Shown piece after piece: positions 24,301 through 32,061 of a stretch of 64,000 nt of DNA. The notes below the pieces were generated by a model that made no database searches, was not told where the DNA came from, and worked only from the letters and a program-made list of their open reading frames with translations. Where the stretch lies: positions 4,555,001 through 4,619,000 of the forward strand of contig NZ_CP118615.1 in NCBI RefSeq assembly GCF_028993575.1, written 5' to 3'. This DNA is from Micromonospora cathayae (lineage in GTDB: Bacteria > Actinomycetota > Actinomycetes > Mycobacteriales > Micromonosporaceae). Both the position numbers and the translations under genes were made by a program. Within the stretch, counting starts at the first letter, position 1; the number at the start of each line of letters is the position of its first letter.

Positions 24301-27300
24301 AACGCCCGCTGCACAGGGGTCAGCGGGAACGCCTCGGCACCGTCCACGGTCGACGGCCCGGCACCGGGCGTGGTCGGCCGCCCGGCATGGTCACCGGTCG
24401 ACGGCCCGACCTCGGGGACGGTCGACGGCCTGGTGCCGGGGACGGCCGACGGCCCGGTGCCGGGGGCGGTGGTCCCGGTGGGCTGGCCGGCGAGGTGCCC
24501 GGCCAGTTCGGCGACAGTGGTGTACTCGAAGAACAGGGTGACCGGTAGCTGCCGGCCGAGCTCGTCCTCCAGCCGCTTGACCAGGTCCACGGCCGCCAGG
24601 GAGTCCAGGCCGAGAGCGAGGAACGAGGTGTCGTCGGCGATCTCCTCCGGGCGGCGGTGCAGCGGTTCGGCCACCAGCCGGCGCAGCAACCCGGCCAGCT
24701 CCGGCAGAGCCGGCCCGTCGCCGCCGTTCCGCCCGGCGTCGCCGGGGTCGGTGGCGGCAGCCGGAGAGGGCTCCGGGAACCGGCCGGGCCGGGGCGGGGC
24801 ATCGTCGTACCCGGCGGGGGCATCGTCGTACCCGGCCGGTGGTGGCGCTCCGGCAGCGGTCGGTGTGCGGGACGCGGTGTCCCGGTCGTCGCTCGCCGGC
24901 CCGGCCCGACCGTCCCGGTCAGCGGCACCGGACCCCGCACGCCGGTCCGGCACGGCCCGATGACGCAGGTCCGCCACGACCAGGTGGGCCGCGTCGACGT
25001 CTCCGGCGGCGAGGAGACCCCGCAGCGCGGCCCGGCCGGTCAGCCCGCCGACAGCACCCGCCGACCGCTCCCCGCCCGGGGCGGGGCCGGCCTGGCCCCC
25101 GTCGGGTGGGTGGCCGGGCTGCTGCCTGGTGGGCAGGACACCGGCCCGGGCGGCCATCCCGGTGTCGGTGATCGCGGCGAAGCCCACCGACTGGAACGGC
25201 CGCCCGGCGGCCCGCTGCGCGGCGGCGAACGCGTCGAGGAAGGCGTTGGCGGCGGCGTAATCTCCGACCGCGGCGGCCAGTCCCGGCAGGACCGCGCTGA
25301 CCGACGAGAACCCCACCACCGCGGTCCGGTGGTGGCCGTGCCGGCGCAGCGTCTCGGCCACCAGGAAACTGCCGCGGACCTTGGGGGCCAGCACGGCGAG
25401 GACGTCGGGGACGGACTTGGTCCGCAACGTGCCCACCCGTACGGTCCCGGCCGCGTGGAACACGGTGTCCAACCGGTCCAGGCCGCCGAGCAGCGCGTCC
25501 ACGTCGGCCGGGACGGTCACGTCACACCGGTGGTACGTGACGGTGGCGCCGGCGGCGCGGAGTTCGGTCAGCAGCGCGTCCGGCGGCTGGGTGGAGCGCC
25601 CGGCCAGCAGGAGGGTGGGGTGACCCCGGCGGACCAGGTGACGGGCCAGTTCGGCCCCGAGCCCACCGGCCCCACCGAGGAGCACGTGGACTCCGTCCGG
25701 ATCGGTGCGCTGCGGTGGCGTCGCCACCTCGGTCAGCGCCCGGGTCAACCGGCGTCCACCCCGCCAGGCCACGCCGGTCGCCGGGACACCATCGGCGTCT
25801 CCCGCCGGTGCCGGTACGGCCGACGACGGGCGGCCGAACGCGGCGAGTTCCGCGCAGACCGCCGCCGACCGTACCGCCCGGTCGTCCGGCCCGGACAGGT
25901 CCACGATCCGTACCGGCAGGTCAGGTCGCTCGTCGGCCAGGGCGGCGGTCAACCCGGCCAGCACCCCGTGCACCGGCCGTGGCCGTTCGGTCGCCGTGCC
26001 GGTGACCTGCACGTCCTCGGTGACCACCAGCAGTGGCGTCGGGTCGTCGGCCAGGCCGTCCAGGAGCGTCCGGAAGGCGCGCACCAGCTCGGACACGACG
26101 CTGTCGAGGGTCGCCACGTCCGGCGGGTCGACCGCGGTCCCGGCCAGGAACACCAGCACGTCCGGGCGGCCCGAGGCGGCGGCCCGGCCCGCTCGGCGTG
26201 CGGGACCGGCAGGACACGGCTCCTCGGCATCCTGGCGGCCCGAGGCGGCGTCCCGGCTCACCTCGACGCCCCGCGCGGTGAGGTCGGCGGTGAGCCGGTC
26301 GGCGAAGTCGCTTCCGGTCCCCGGGCCGGCCAGCCGGACCCGCGTCGGCAGCGTCCCGCCCGGCGGGGGCGTCTCCCGCCAGGTGACCCGGTACAGCGGC
26401 ACGTCGGGGTCCGGGCTGCCCGGGGGCCGGTACGCCCGCCGCTCGAACGGGTACGTCGGCACCGGGACCCGCCGCCGGCCGGCGTACAGCGCCGACCGGT
26501 CCAGCGGTCCGCCGCGCGCCCAGAGCCGGCCCACCGTCGCCAGCAGCGCCCCGGTCCCGCCCGCCGTCACCGCGTCCGGGGCGGGAACGGCCGGTACGCC
26601 CACCGGGGCCCCGTCGGCCGTCGCGCCGAGCGGGCCCGCGAACCCCGGTCCGAGCAGGCCGGCGGACCCCAGTTCGACGTACGTGTCGTAGCCGTCGGCG
26701 CGCAGCCGGCACAGTGCCGCCGGCAGCGTCGAGGGGTCGGCCGGTACGGCCGGCCAGTGCTCCGGGTCCCACCGCCCGGCGGCCGGACTGAACAGCGGCA
26801 CCCGGTACGGTCCGGCGGGCCGCCGGTCACCCCCGCCCACCGCGAGCCGGACCGCGTCGGCGACGGTCAGCGCGCCCGCGACGGCCGCCGCCGCGAACTC
26901 CCCGGTCCCCTGGCCGAGCAGCGCGTCGGGTGTGACGCCCCAGGCGGTGAGCTGCCCGGCCAGCGCGACACCCAGCGCGAGGTGCACCGCTGCCAGCACG
27001 GTCCCGGCGGCCGGCACCGGTGCCGGGTCGGACGGCCCGGCCAGACACCAGGACAGCAGTGGCCGGCCGGCCACCGGCCCGGCGGCGGCGCACACCTCGG
27101 CGAGGACCGTCCGGAACACCGGCAGCCGGTCGTGCAGGTCCCGCACCACCTCGGCCGACGGCGGCGGGGTGTCCGCCCCCGGGAAGAGGAACACGGTACG
27201 GGGCCGGCGGCCGACCGGACGGTGGGCCGCGACCGCTGCCGCGTCCAGCCGGTCGGCCAGGTCCCCGGCGGCGACCACGGCCAGCCGGTACGGCCCGTCG

Positions 27301-30300
27301 TCGCGGGCGGTGCCGGCGCTGGCGCACACGTCGGCCGGGTCGAGTTCCGGGTGGGCGCGCAGGTGCCCGGCGAGGTCCCGGGCCGCCCGGCGCAGGGCGG
27401 TGGGGGTGTGCGCGGAGAGGGTCACCAGTTGGCTGACGGGCTGGCCGTCGGGGCCGGTCGGCACCGGTGCGGCCGGCGGCGCTTCCCGCAGGATGGCGTG
27501 CGCGTTCGTACCGCCGAAGCCGAACGCGTTGATCCCGGCCACCAGTGGTGCCGGTCCGGTCCACTCGCGGGTCCCGGTGACCACCGCGAAGCCCGCCGCG
27601 GCGAGGTCGAACCGGGTGGGCGGCCGGACGTGGTGCAGGGACGCCGGCAGCCGCCGGTGCCGCAGCGCCAGTACCACCTTCAGCAGTGCCGGCATGCCGG
27701 CGGCGTTGAGCAGGTGACCCAGGTTGGTCTTCACCGAACCCAGCCCGCGGGACGTCCCGTCCGCCGGGGGCGGGAACGCGTGCGCCAGGGACCGCACCTC
27801 CACCGGATCACCCAGCGGGGTGCCGGTGCCGTGGGCCTCGACGTAGCTGACCCGCGCCGGGTCGATGCCCGCTTCCCGGTACGCCCGGACGATCACCTCC
27901 TGCTGCCGGTGCGGGTTCGGGGCGAGCAGGCTCAGCGACCGGCCGTCGTTGCCGACCGCCGTCCCGGCGACCAGGGCCAGCACCTGGTCACCGGCGGCGT
28001 GGGCGTCGGCGGGCCGGCACAGCACGAGCGCCGCGCCACCCTCGCCGGGCACGAAACCGTCGGCCCCGGCGTCGAAGGCGCGGCACCGGCCGGTGGGGGA
28101 GAGGGCCTCGGCGGCGTCGAGCAGCCGGTACCCGGTGGGGGTGAGGTTGAGGTTGACCCCACCCACCACCGCGATGTCGCACTCGCCGCTGGCCAGGCTC
28201 CGCCCGGCGAGGTGCAGCGCGACCAGCGCCGAGGAACAGGCGGTGTCCACCGCCACGGCCGGCCCGGTCAGGTCGAGGGCCTGGGCCAGCCGGGCCGCCA
28301 CCAGGTTGCGCAGGTTGCCGACCAGGGCGGCGGTCGACGCGGGCGGCCCGTCCCGGCCCAGCAGTTCCGGGTAGCCGCTCTCGCCGACGGCGGCGAAGAT
28401 CCCGATCCGGCGGCCCTGCCGGCGCGGACCCGCGTACCCGGCGCGTTCCAGCGCCTCGTACCCGATCTCCAGGAACAGCCGGGCGTGCGGATCGGTGTAC
28501 CGGGCCTCGGTGTCGGTGAGCCCGAAGAAGTCGGCGTCGAGGAGCATCGGGTCGTCGAGGAAGCCTCCCCACCGGGACGACCGGGCGGTCCACCGGTGCG
28601 CGGGGACCGGGCCGACCGCGTCCCAGCCCTCGACCAGCCGCTGCCAGAACTCCTCCGGGGTGGCCGCCCCGGGGAACCGGCAGGCCATCCCGATCACCGC
28701 CACCGACCCGGTCGGCGTCGCCAGGTCCGGGCCGACCGCCCGGGGCCTGTCGGTCGCCCCGGCCCGGTCGGTCCGGCCGGCTCCGTCGGTCGCCCCGGCC
28801 CGGTCGGTCCGGCCGGCTCCGTCGGTCGTCCCGGCCCCGTTGCCGGCTTCGGCGGTCGCCCCGGTCCCGTTGGCGGCCCCGGCTGTCGTCGGCGGTGTGG
28901 CGGCCCGCTCGGCGAGGCGGTCGGCGAGGGACGCCACCGTCGGACAGTCCCGCAGGTCGGCCGGGTCCACCGTGGTGCCGAGGACATCCTCCAGACCGGC
29001 CAGCACCTCCATCGCCCGCAGCGAGGACCCGCCGATGGACAGGAACCGGTCGTCCAGGCCGATGCCGTCGGCCGGCCGGTCCAGCACCCGCGCCCACACC
29101 TGACGGACCAGCCGTTCGATCTCGGGCCGGGACAGCCGGGCCAGCGTCGGTCCTGTGATCCCGGTCGGTCCGGTGGCCCTCATGTGCTCGGTGGGGTCGC
29201 CGGCGACGGTCGGCAGCTGGGTGGGTGGGGTGGTCCCGGTGGGTTCCGGCCTGCCCGCCGGTCCCGGGGCCCGGCACCAGCGCCGTTCCCGGTCCGCGAA
29301 GTCACCGGCCAGATACCGTTCCCGGATCCGGCGACGGCGCAACTTGCCGCTGGTGGTGCGGGCCAGCGCGCCCGGGGGCAGCGGCACCACCCGCACGTCG
29401 TCGTGCCCCGACGCCTCCGCCACCCGGGCCCGGACCGCGTCGAGCACCCCGGCCGCGCCGGCCGGGGGCCGCGCCCACGGTACGAACACCACGATCCGCT
29501 CGCCACCGGTGTCCGGGTCGGTGCAGCCGACCACCGCCGCCGAGGCGGTCGGTAGCCCGGCCGTGGTCGCGGCCACCTCCTCCAGGTCGGAGGCGTGGAA
29601 GGTCCGGCCGTTGACGAAGACCACGTCCTTGGCCCGGCCGGTGACGCAGAGCCGGCCGGCCCGCAGGAAACCCAGATCACCGGTACGCAGCCAGCCGTCC
29701 ACGAAGGTCTCCCGGCTGGCCGGCCCGTCCCGGTGGTAGCGGCGGGCCACGTTCGGCCCGCGTACCTCGATCAGACCCACCCGGTTCCCGCCCACCGGCC
29801 GGCCCCGGTCGTCGACGATCCGCAGCGCGCAGCCGGCCACCGGGTGACCGAGGTCCATCAGCTCCACCGCGTGCGGCCCCGGACCGGTCGGCACCACCCG
29901 TCCCCGGCTCAGCTCGGCGCGGTCCAGCACCAGCGGGGCCGCCACCTCCCCGAGCGGCGGGAAGGTCACCGCGAGGGTCGCCTCGGCCAACCCGTACACC
30001 GGTTGCGGCGCGGCCGGGGCCAGTCCGGCCGGGCGGGTGTGCGCCAGGAAGGCCCGCCACACCGCCGCCGAGATCGGCTCCGCCCCCACCGCGACGAACC
30101 GGACCCGGCTCAGGTCCAGCCCGGCGAGGGTCTCCGCCGGTACCCGGCGTACCGCCAGCGCCAACGCGAAGTTCGCCGCCGACAGCAGCGTCGCCCGGTG
30201 CCGGTGGGCGGTGGTGAACCACAGCTCCGGTCGCTTGGCGAACGCCAGCGGCGGAATCCGTACCTGCTTGACGCCCGCCGACAGCGGGGTCAGGTGGGTG

Positions 30301-30929
30301 CCGATCAGCCCCATGTCGTGGAAGTACGGCATCCAGGTGACCAGCACGTCGTCCGGGCCCAGGCCGGTGGCGGCGCGGGCCTGGGCCAGGTTGGCCAGCA
30401 CGTTGGCGTGGGTCAGCTCCACCCCCCGGGGTGACCCGGTGCTGCCCGAGGAGAACTGGAGGAACGCCACCTGGTCCGGGGCGGGCGTGGGCAGGGTGGC
30501 CGGTGGGCGGCCGGCGCGCAGCGCGGCCAGCCGCAGGACCGGCCCCGGCAGCCCGTCGGCCACCCGGGCGGTGGCGTCGTCGGTCACCACCACCGCCCCG
30601 GGCAGCAGGTCGCGCACCGCCCGTACCCGGGACGGCTCGGGTGGCAGCGGCACCGGCACCAGCCCGGCGGCGAGGGCACCCCAGAACATCGGCTGGAAGT
30701 CGTCCCCGGCGTCGGCGAGCAGCAGCGCCGGCGTACCCGGGGCCAGCCCGGCGGCCTGGTACCCGCCGGCCACCCGCAGCGACTCGTCGCGCAGCTCACG
30801 GTGGGTGACGGTGCGTTCGGTGCCGTCCGGGCGGACGTGCACGACGACCTGGCCGGGTGCCGTGTCGGCGGCGTGGAGGAGAACGTCGAGCAGCGTCCGG
30901 ACGCCGCCGGAGCCGGGCAGGGTCCGCAC
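18330..30929 (-). CDS. Hybrid synthase FAAL-ACP-KS-AT*-KR-ACP-C-A-PCP-C-AAR-like reductase
   Basis: 4199 residues from GTG 30929. Domains by residue: fatty acyl-AMP ligase 10-570 (FSSGSTGSPRG near 163, WMPYFHDMGLIG); ACP 600-680 (GGSSL near 632); KS 742-1170 (Cys near 895 in VDTACSSA, EAHGTGTPLGDP, NLGHL); truncated AT about 1250-1470 with GQGTGE where GHSxGE is expected, so the nucleophilic Ser is missing; KR 1500-1930 (GGAGGLG near 1750, YAAAN near 1892); ACP with LGLDSL near 2105; C domain with HHAAGDG near 2328; A domain 2620-3140; PCP GGDSI near 3248; second C domain HHVIGDG near 3448; C-terminal 3815-4199 resembling cyanobacterial acyl-ACP reductase (VAVVGLGSIGS near 3965, Cys near 4125 in VASCQLEALL). 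By-eye A-domain code about D-A-R-S-V-V-L-I-N-K, not matched to an amino acid. Predicted: fatty acid activation, one malonyl extension, reduction to 3-hydroxyacyl, amide bond to one amino acid, reductive release as an aldehyde. Confidence 0.93.
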   Translation of the reverse strand: MRTLPGSGGVRTLLDVLLHAADTAPGQVVVHVRPDGTERTVTHRELRDESLRVAGGYQAAGLAPGTPALLLADAGDDFQPMFWGALAAGLVPVPLPPEPSRVRAVRDLLPGAVVVTDDATARVADGLPGPVLRLAALRAGRPPATLPTPAPDQVAFLQFSSGSTGSPRGVELTHANVLANLAQARAATGLGPDDVLVTWMPYFHDMGLIGTHLTPLSAGVKQVRIPPLAFAKRPELWFTTAHRHRATLLSAANFALALAVRRVPAETLAGLDLSRVRFVAVGAEPISAAVWRAFLAHTRPAGLAPAAPQPVYGLAEATLAVTFPPLGEVAAPLVLDRAELSRGRVVPTGPGPHAVELMDLGHPVAGCALRIVDDRGRPVGGNRVGLIEVRGPNVARRYHRDGPASRETFVDGWLRTGDLGFLRAGRLCVTGRAKDVVFVNGRTFHASDLEEVAATTAGLPTASAAVVGCTDPDTGGERIVVFVPWARPPAGAAGVLDAVRARVAEASGHDDVRVVPLPPGALARTTSGKLRRRRIRERYLAGDFADRERRWCRAPGPAGRPEPTGTTPPTQLPTVAGDPTEHMRATGPTGITGPTLARLSRPEIERLVRQVWARVLDRPADGIGLDDRFLSIGGSSLRAMEVLAGLEDVLGTTVDPADLRDCPTVASLADRLAERAATPPTTAGAANGTGATAEAGNGAGTTDGAGRTDRAGATDGAGRTDRAGATDRPRAVGPDLATPTGSVAVIGMACRFPGAATPEEFWQRLVEGWDAVGPVPAHRWTARSSRWGGFLDDPMLLDADFFGLTDTEARYTDPHARLFLEIGYEALERAGYAGPRRQGRRIGIFAAVGESGYPELLGRDGPPASTAALVGNLRNLVAARLAQALDLTGPAVAVDTACSSALVALHLAGRSLASGECDIAVVGGVNLNLTPTGYRLLDAAEALSPTGRCRAFDAGADGFVPGEGGAALVLCRPADAHAAGDQVLALVAGTAVGNDGRSLSLLAPNPHRQQEVIVRAYREAGIDPARVSYVEAHGTGTPLGDPVEVRSLAHAFPPPADGTSRGLGSVKTNLGHLLNAAGMPALLKVVLALRHRRLPASLHHVRPPTRFDLAAAGFAVVTGTREWTGPAPLVAGINAFGFGGTNAHAILREAPPAAPVPTGPDGQPVSQLVTLSAHTPTALRRAARDLAGHLRAHPELDPADVCASAGTARDDGPYRLAVVAAGDLADRLDAAAVAAHRPVGRRPRTVFLFPGADTPPPSAEVVRDLHDRLPVFRTVLAEVCAAAGPVAGRPLLSWCLAGPSDPAPVPAAGTVLAAVHLALGVALAGQLTAWGVTPDALLGQGTGEFAAAAVAGALTVADAVRLAVGGGDRRPAGPYRVPLFSPAAGRWDPEHWPAVPADPSTLPAALCRLRADGYDTYVELGSAGLLGPGFAGPLGATADGAPVGVPAVPAPDAVTAGGTGALLATVGRLWARGGPLDRSALYAGRRRVPVPTYPFERRAYRPPGSPDPDVPLYRVTWRETPPPGGTLPTRVRLAGPGTGSDFADRLTADLTARGVEVSRDAASGRQDAEEPCPAGPARRAGRAAASGRPDVLVFLAGTAVDPPDVATLDSVVSELVRAFRTLLDGLADDPTPLLVVTEDVQVTGTATERPRPVHGVLAGLTAALADERPDLPVRIVDLSGPDDRAVRSAAVCAELAAFGRPSSAVPAPAGDADGVPATGVAWRGGRRLTRALTEVATPPQRTDPDGVHVLLGGAGGLGAELARHLVRRGHPTLLLAGRSTQPPDALLTELRAAGATVTYHRCDVTVPADVDALLGGLDRLDTVFHAAGTVRVGTLRTKSVPDVLAVLAPKVRGSFLVAETLRRHGHHRTAVVGFSSVSAVLPGLAAAVGDYAAANAFLDAFAAAQRAAGRPFQSVGFAAITDTGMAARAGVLPTRQQPGHPPDGGQAGPAPGGERSAGAVGGLTGRAALRGLLAAGDVDAAHLVVADLRHRAVPDRRAGSGAADRDGRAGPASDDRDTASRTPTAAGAPPPAGYDDAPAGYDDAPPRPGRFPEPSPAAATDPGDAGRNGGDGPALPELAGLLRRLVAEPLHRRPEEIADDTSFLALGLDSLAAVDLVKRLEDELGRQLPVTLFFEYTTVAELAGHLAGQPTGTTAPGTGPSAVPGTRPSTVPEVGPSTGDHAGRPTTPGAGPSTVDGAEAFPLTPVQRAFHVNERFHPTVASYGFVRHTVTGPLDADLLRRALGELENRHPMLRVRFVAGPTAGAPRQVVLPPSAGPTWYAEQPLTGSLAALEERLCNTPVDLTREPPLRAVLVREAPDRAHLVLVMHHAAGDGFSLNLLGAQLWATYTALARGRTPDVPLPAAHFRTYAQGLGAPAEQDLAYWRDVLTRDGRTLRLPYDGTPDTAPAPPYASHPEHLEPALVAGLREHAADAGVSLFHLLLAGYVRCLARWSGQRRIPVNLARAGRDARLPGIERTVGPFADTLPLLVDVDPDEPAGRLADRIRVDWSTAQRHGSVSTLDLARLLDPAGAGPRTASPAGFSFARFPVTRDGDCPVAVTATAAGTASAATRLSLLCWESDATLRFSWNFPTRLFDRATVARLAAEHRRELVALAGAGRTAPATTDVDTGTSHAGVDHVDAGTGQGDAGVGQGDAGTGRPAGGSVAGDVARHLVTGSDDVSARIRAVCRRYPEAVAVRDGTATVTYRGLDLAADRVAARLGGYRVGPGDRVALLTAPGPATVVGIVGILRAGAAWVPLDAGHPPARLRDQLDRAGVGVVLHDDDCVDAAERIGGAARPVRLDPVPTAEAGQPDPVPAAGADQPDPVPAGAGRPGPEPVAAVPAPDDPAYVIFTSGSTGRPKGVPVSRRSMLNYLDWAVTTFGYRPGDRLAQTSSICFDASVRQVLAPLLVGATVVTVPPALRRDPHALLARLEQDRITVWSSVPTLWERILRAAEERADRGTPARLDALRWVHVGGEELSPVPVRRWFDLFGAGCRITNLYGPTEATINATWHLIDRRPGDEVRRLPIGRPVGGAVVRVVDAEGRDCPPGTAGELYLGGVGLTAGYLGEPELTRAAFVFRDGQRFYRSGDRGRVGPDGNLEFLGRLDDQVKIHGYRVEPGEVEAVLRRHPQVTAAVVLHRADPHPRLHAFVRPGPGAAPTLAGLRAHLAASLPDHMVPARIHLLDDLPVTAVGKIDRDRLWARVRAGSTGDGSPPVAASPTGTEQRLARIWCDLLDLPSIGPDDDFFSLGGDSILVLEVFARLREQSPAVPGPNLIYRHRTLAGLAAAIDTAATDPARPPGAGRPVGDTCPAGPAATDPTVPFPVTATQRGFLLADAVSPGAGTAWLARLRLRGSLRRDVFQRAVDVLVARHRMLRTVFPAGVRPPVQQELPASLRLPVGYEVLSAPADLAARVAEERGRRFETWAWPLLRLRLLAVAPDEHVLLVHAHHVIGDGYSVALLGRELLTVYRRLAAGESAGLPELRASFRDYVALLTRRADAPPDPAALAWWSHRFGPPYQPPTLRAGHRPGPAGTAPPPAPPPAPPSPAATPAPARPPSGTAASVAGFTLGTAVVDGLRRLAADAATTLYATVLTGYHRALARYTGQDDLVVGLAVTGRDHALLPDLHRLFGPCAAMLPLRLTGGGGFPAHLARVAGEVTAARQHDDPPSIATLGGTGRRDGAPLGAQFFFSFLDFAALGVAGPAPEAGQLSLDWDDEDTDLAPPPIGTDLFLTARPVPDGLRVTVRASAVAVGPDQLTQLAGWLRDELAAAATAAAPPTTSGRGERVTAQGQPDHAAPPEEVAMPSGRAAPTPGRLDAAIVGYLPPPAQLAALAGLPADSLPRDQLRDLLFPAGGPRLLEELTTPLGTSGFVCLPRFADELTGARESLAAETAHAVDLAADLGARCVSLAGMIPAHTGYGVGVLRRTRAGVAVTTGHAVTAVSVVLTVEAALAAVGGDLAGRTVAVVGLGSIGSTSSRLLLARAARPPARLVLCDVPAAAPRLAAHAARLRADGFHGAVETCRSTPGVPAGVYEADVVIGATSAASQPIDVDRLRPGTIVVDDSFPHALDPARALARMRSAGDLLVVGGGLLHLAGATRTVPVDLPPAVVAGHAAGQGLPATVASCQLEALLWAAVPGLPLVHGPVEQPTVVRYARALAGTGVTAAPLHLLRHRVRPALTGWSEPLVTVPPGAGAEPPDD
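28749..28820. repeat. Two perfect 36-bp tandem repeats in ACP-KS linker
   Basis: 28749-28784 and 28785-28820 are identical, followed by a partial third copy. They encode the disordered linker unit GAGRTDRAGATD in the minus-strand synthase. Similar Gly/Asp/Thr linker repeats occur near 22970-23040 (DAGTGQG units) and 24790-24840 (AGYDDAP units). Confidence 0.8.
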
Positions 30930-30974
30930 GGCGACGATGCTAGTGACCGGTCCGGCCCACGGGGATCACCAGGG

Positions 30975-31805
30975 TCAGCGGGCTTCCCGGACCGCCTGGA
31001 GGGTGTACGACATGGGCAGCCGTTCCGGCCGGTCCACCAGTCGCCACTCCTGGTCGTCGCCGCGGGTCAGCTGGCCGGGCAGCCCGTTCCACGGGATGCT
31101 GTCGTGCTCGACCAGGCCGGTGACGCGCATCCCGGCCCCGAGTACGGCGGTGACGATCTCGCCGAGGCCGTGGTTCCACTCGTGCGTGACGTTCTGGGTG
31201 AACACGTGGTCGGTGCTCACGTACGTGCCGCCCTCGTCCCAGACGGTCGGCTCGGGCCGCTCGAAGTACGGGTACTCCAGGGCGAGCGCCCGGTCCGCGC
31301 GGCTCTCGTCGACGGCCCACAGCACCGGGTGTCCCTCCCGGACGAACAGCCGGCCACCCGGCCGCAGCAGCCGCCCGACCACCTCGGCCCAGCGGGCGAT
31401 GCCGGGCAGCCAGCAGAGCGCGCCGATGCCGGTGTAGACCAGGTCGAACCCGCCGGCGTCGAGCACCTCCGCCGCGTCGTAGACGTCGGCCTCGACGAAG
31501 TCGACGTCGGCGTCGGCGCGCCGGGCCACCTCCCGGGCCTGGGCGAGCGACGCGCCGGAGAAGTCGAGGCCGGTCATCCGGGCACCCAGCCGGGCCAGCG
31601 ACACCGTGTCGGTGCCGATGTGGCACTGCAGGTGTACGCCGCGCAGCCCGGTGAGGTCACCGAGGCGGGGCCGGTCGAACCGGACCACCGCGCTGAGGAA
31701 GGTGGGGTCGGTGGCGAACCGCTCGACCTCGTAGTCCGGGGAGGCGGCGTGGGCGGGCGCGCGTTCGTCCCAGTTGGCGCGGTTGACGGTGCGGTAGTCG
31801 GCCAC
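30975..31805 (-). CDS. SAM-dependent methyltransferase, class I
   Basis: 276 residues from GTG 31805, supported by GAGGG eight bases upstream; the open frame continues to 31982 but that part is Arg/Gly-rich and unlike the family. Motif I is degenerate (GVHLQCHIGTDTVSLARLGA), followed by acidic MTGLDFSG, DVDFVEADVYDA and FDLVYTGIGALCWLPG. The C-terminal half carries aromatic-rich EGHPVLWAVDES and YFERPEPTVWDEGGTYV, as in class I methyltransferases acting on small molecules. It sits 45 bases upstream of the FAAL-synthase and is probably co-transcribed, so a tailoring O- or N-methylation is inferred. 31806-32061 is the divergent promoter region with MFS; nothing else is recognised there. Confidence 0.85.
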   Translation of the reverse strand: MADYRTVNRANWDERAPAHAASPDYEVERFATDPTFLSAVVRFDRPRLGDLTGLRGVHLQCHIGTDTVSLARLGARMTGLDFSGASLAQAREVARRADADVDFVEADVYDAAEVLDAGGFDLVYTGIGALCWLPGIARWAEVVGRLLRPGGRLFVREGHPVLWAVDESRADRALALEYPYFERPEPTVWDEGGTYVSTDHVFTQNVTHEWNHGLGEIVTAVLGAGMRVTGLVEHDSIPWNGLPGQLTRGDDQEWRLVDRPERLPMSYTLQAVREAR

Positions 31806-32061
31806 GGCCCGGACCCTCGCACACGGCCCGGCCGGCCCGCCACCGGCTTTCCGGCCGCCGGGCCGACCGTACCCGCCCCGGCCGTCACGGAAAGTTGCCG
31901 GCCAGCTCCGGGTGGCGACGACTGATCTTTTTCGGCAGACTGTGCGGGGCGCGGGAGATCGACGGCTGCCGCTGACCGTCACCGTGGCCGGGACGGAGTG
32001 ATCACGTGAGATCTGTCCGCCGTACCTCGGTCACCTGCCGACGAACCGGACCGGGCCGGCG

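Noticed and set aside
24657..29555. 1632-codon plus-strand open frame over the minus-strand synthase
   Set aside because: Same antisense artefact; the minus strand has continuous KS, KR, ACP and C motifs.
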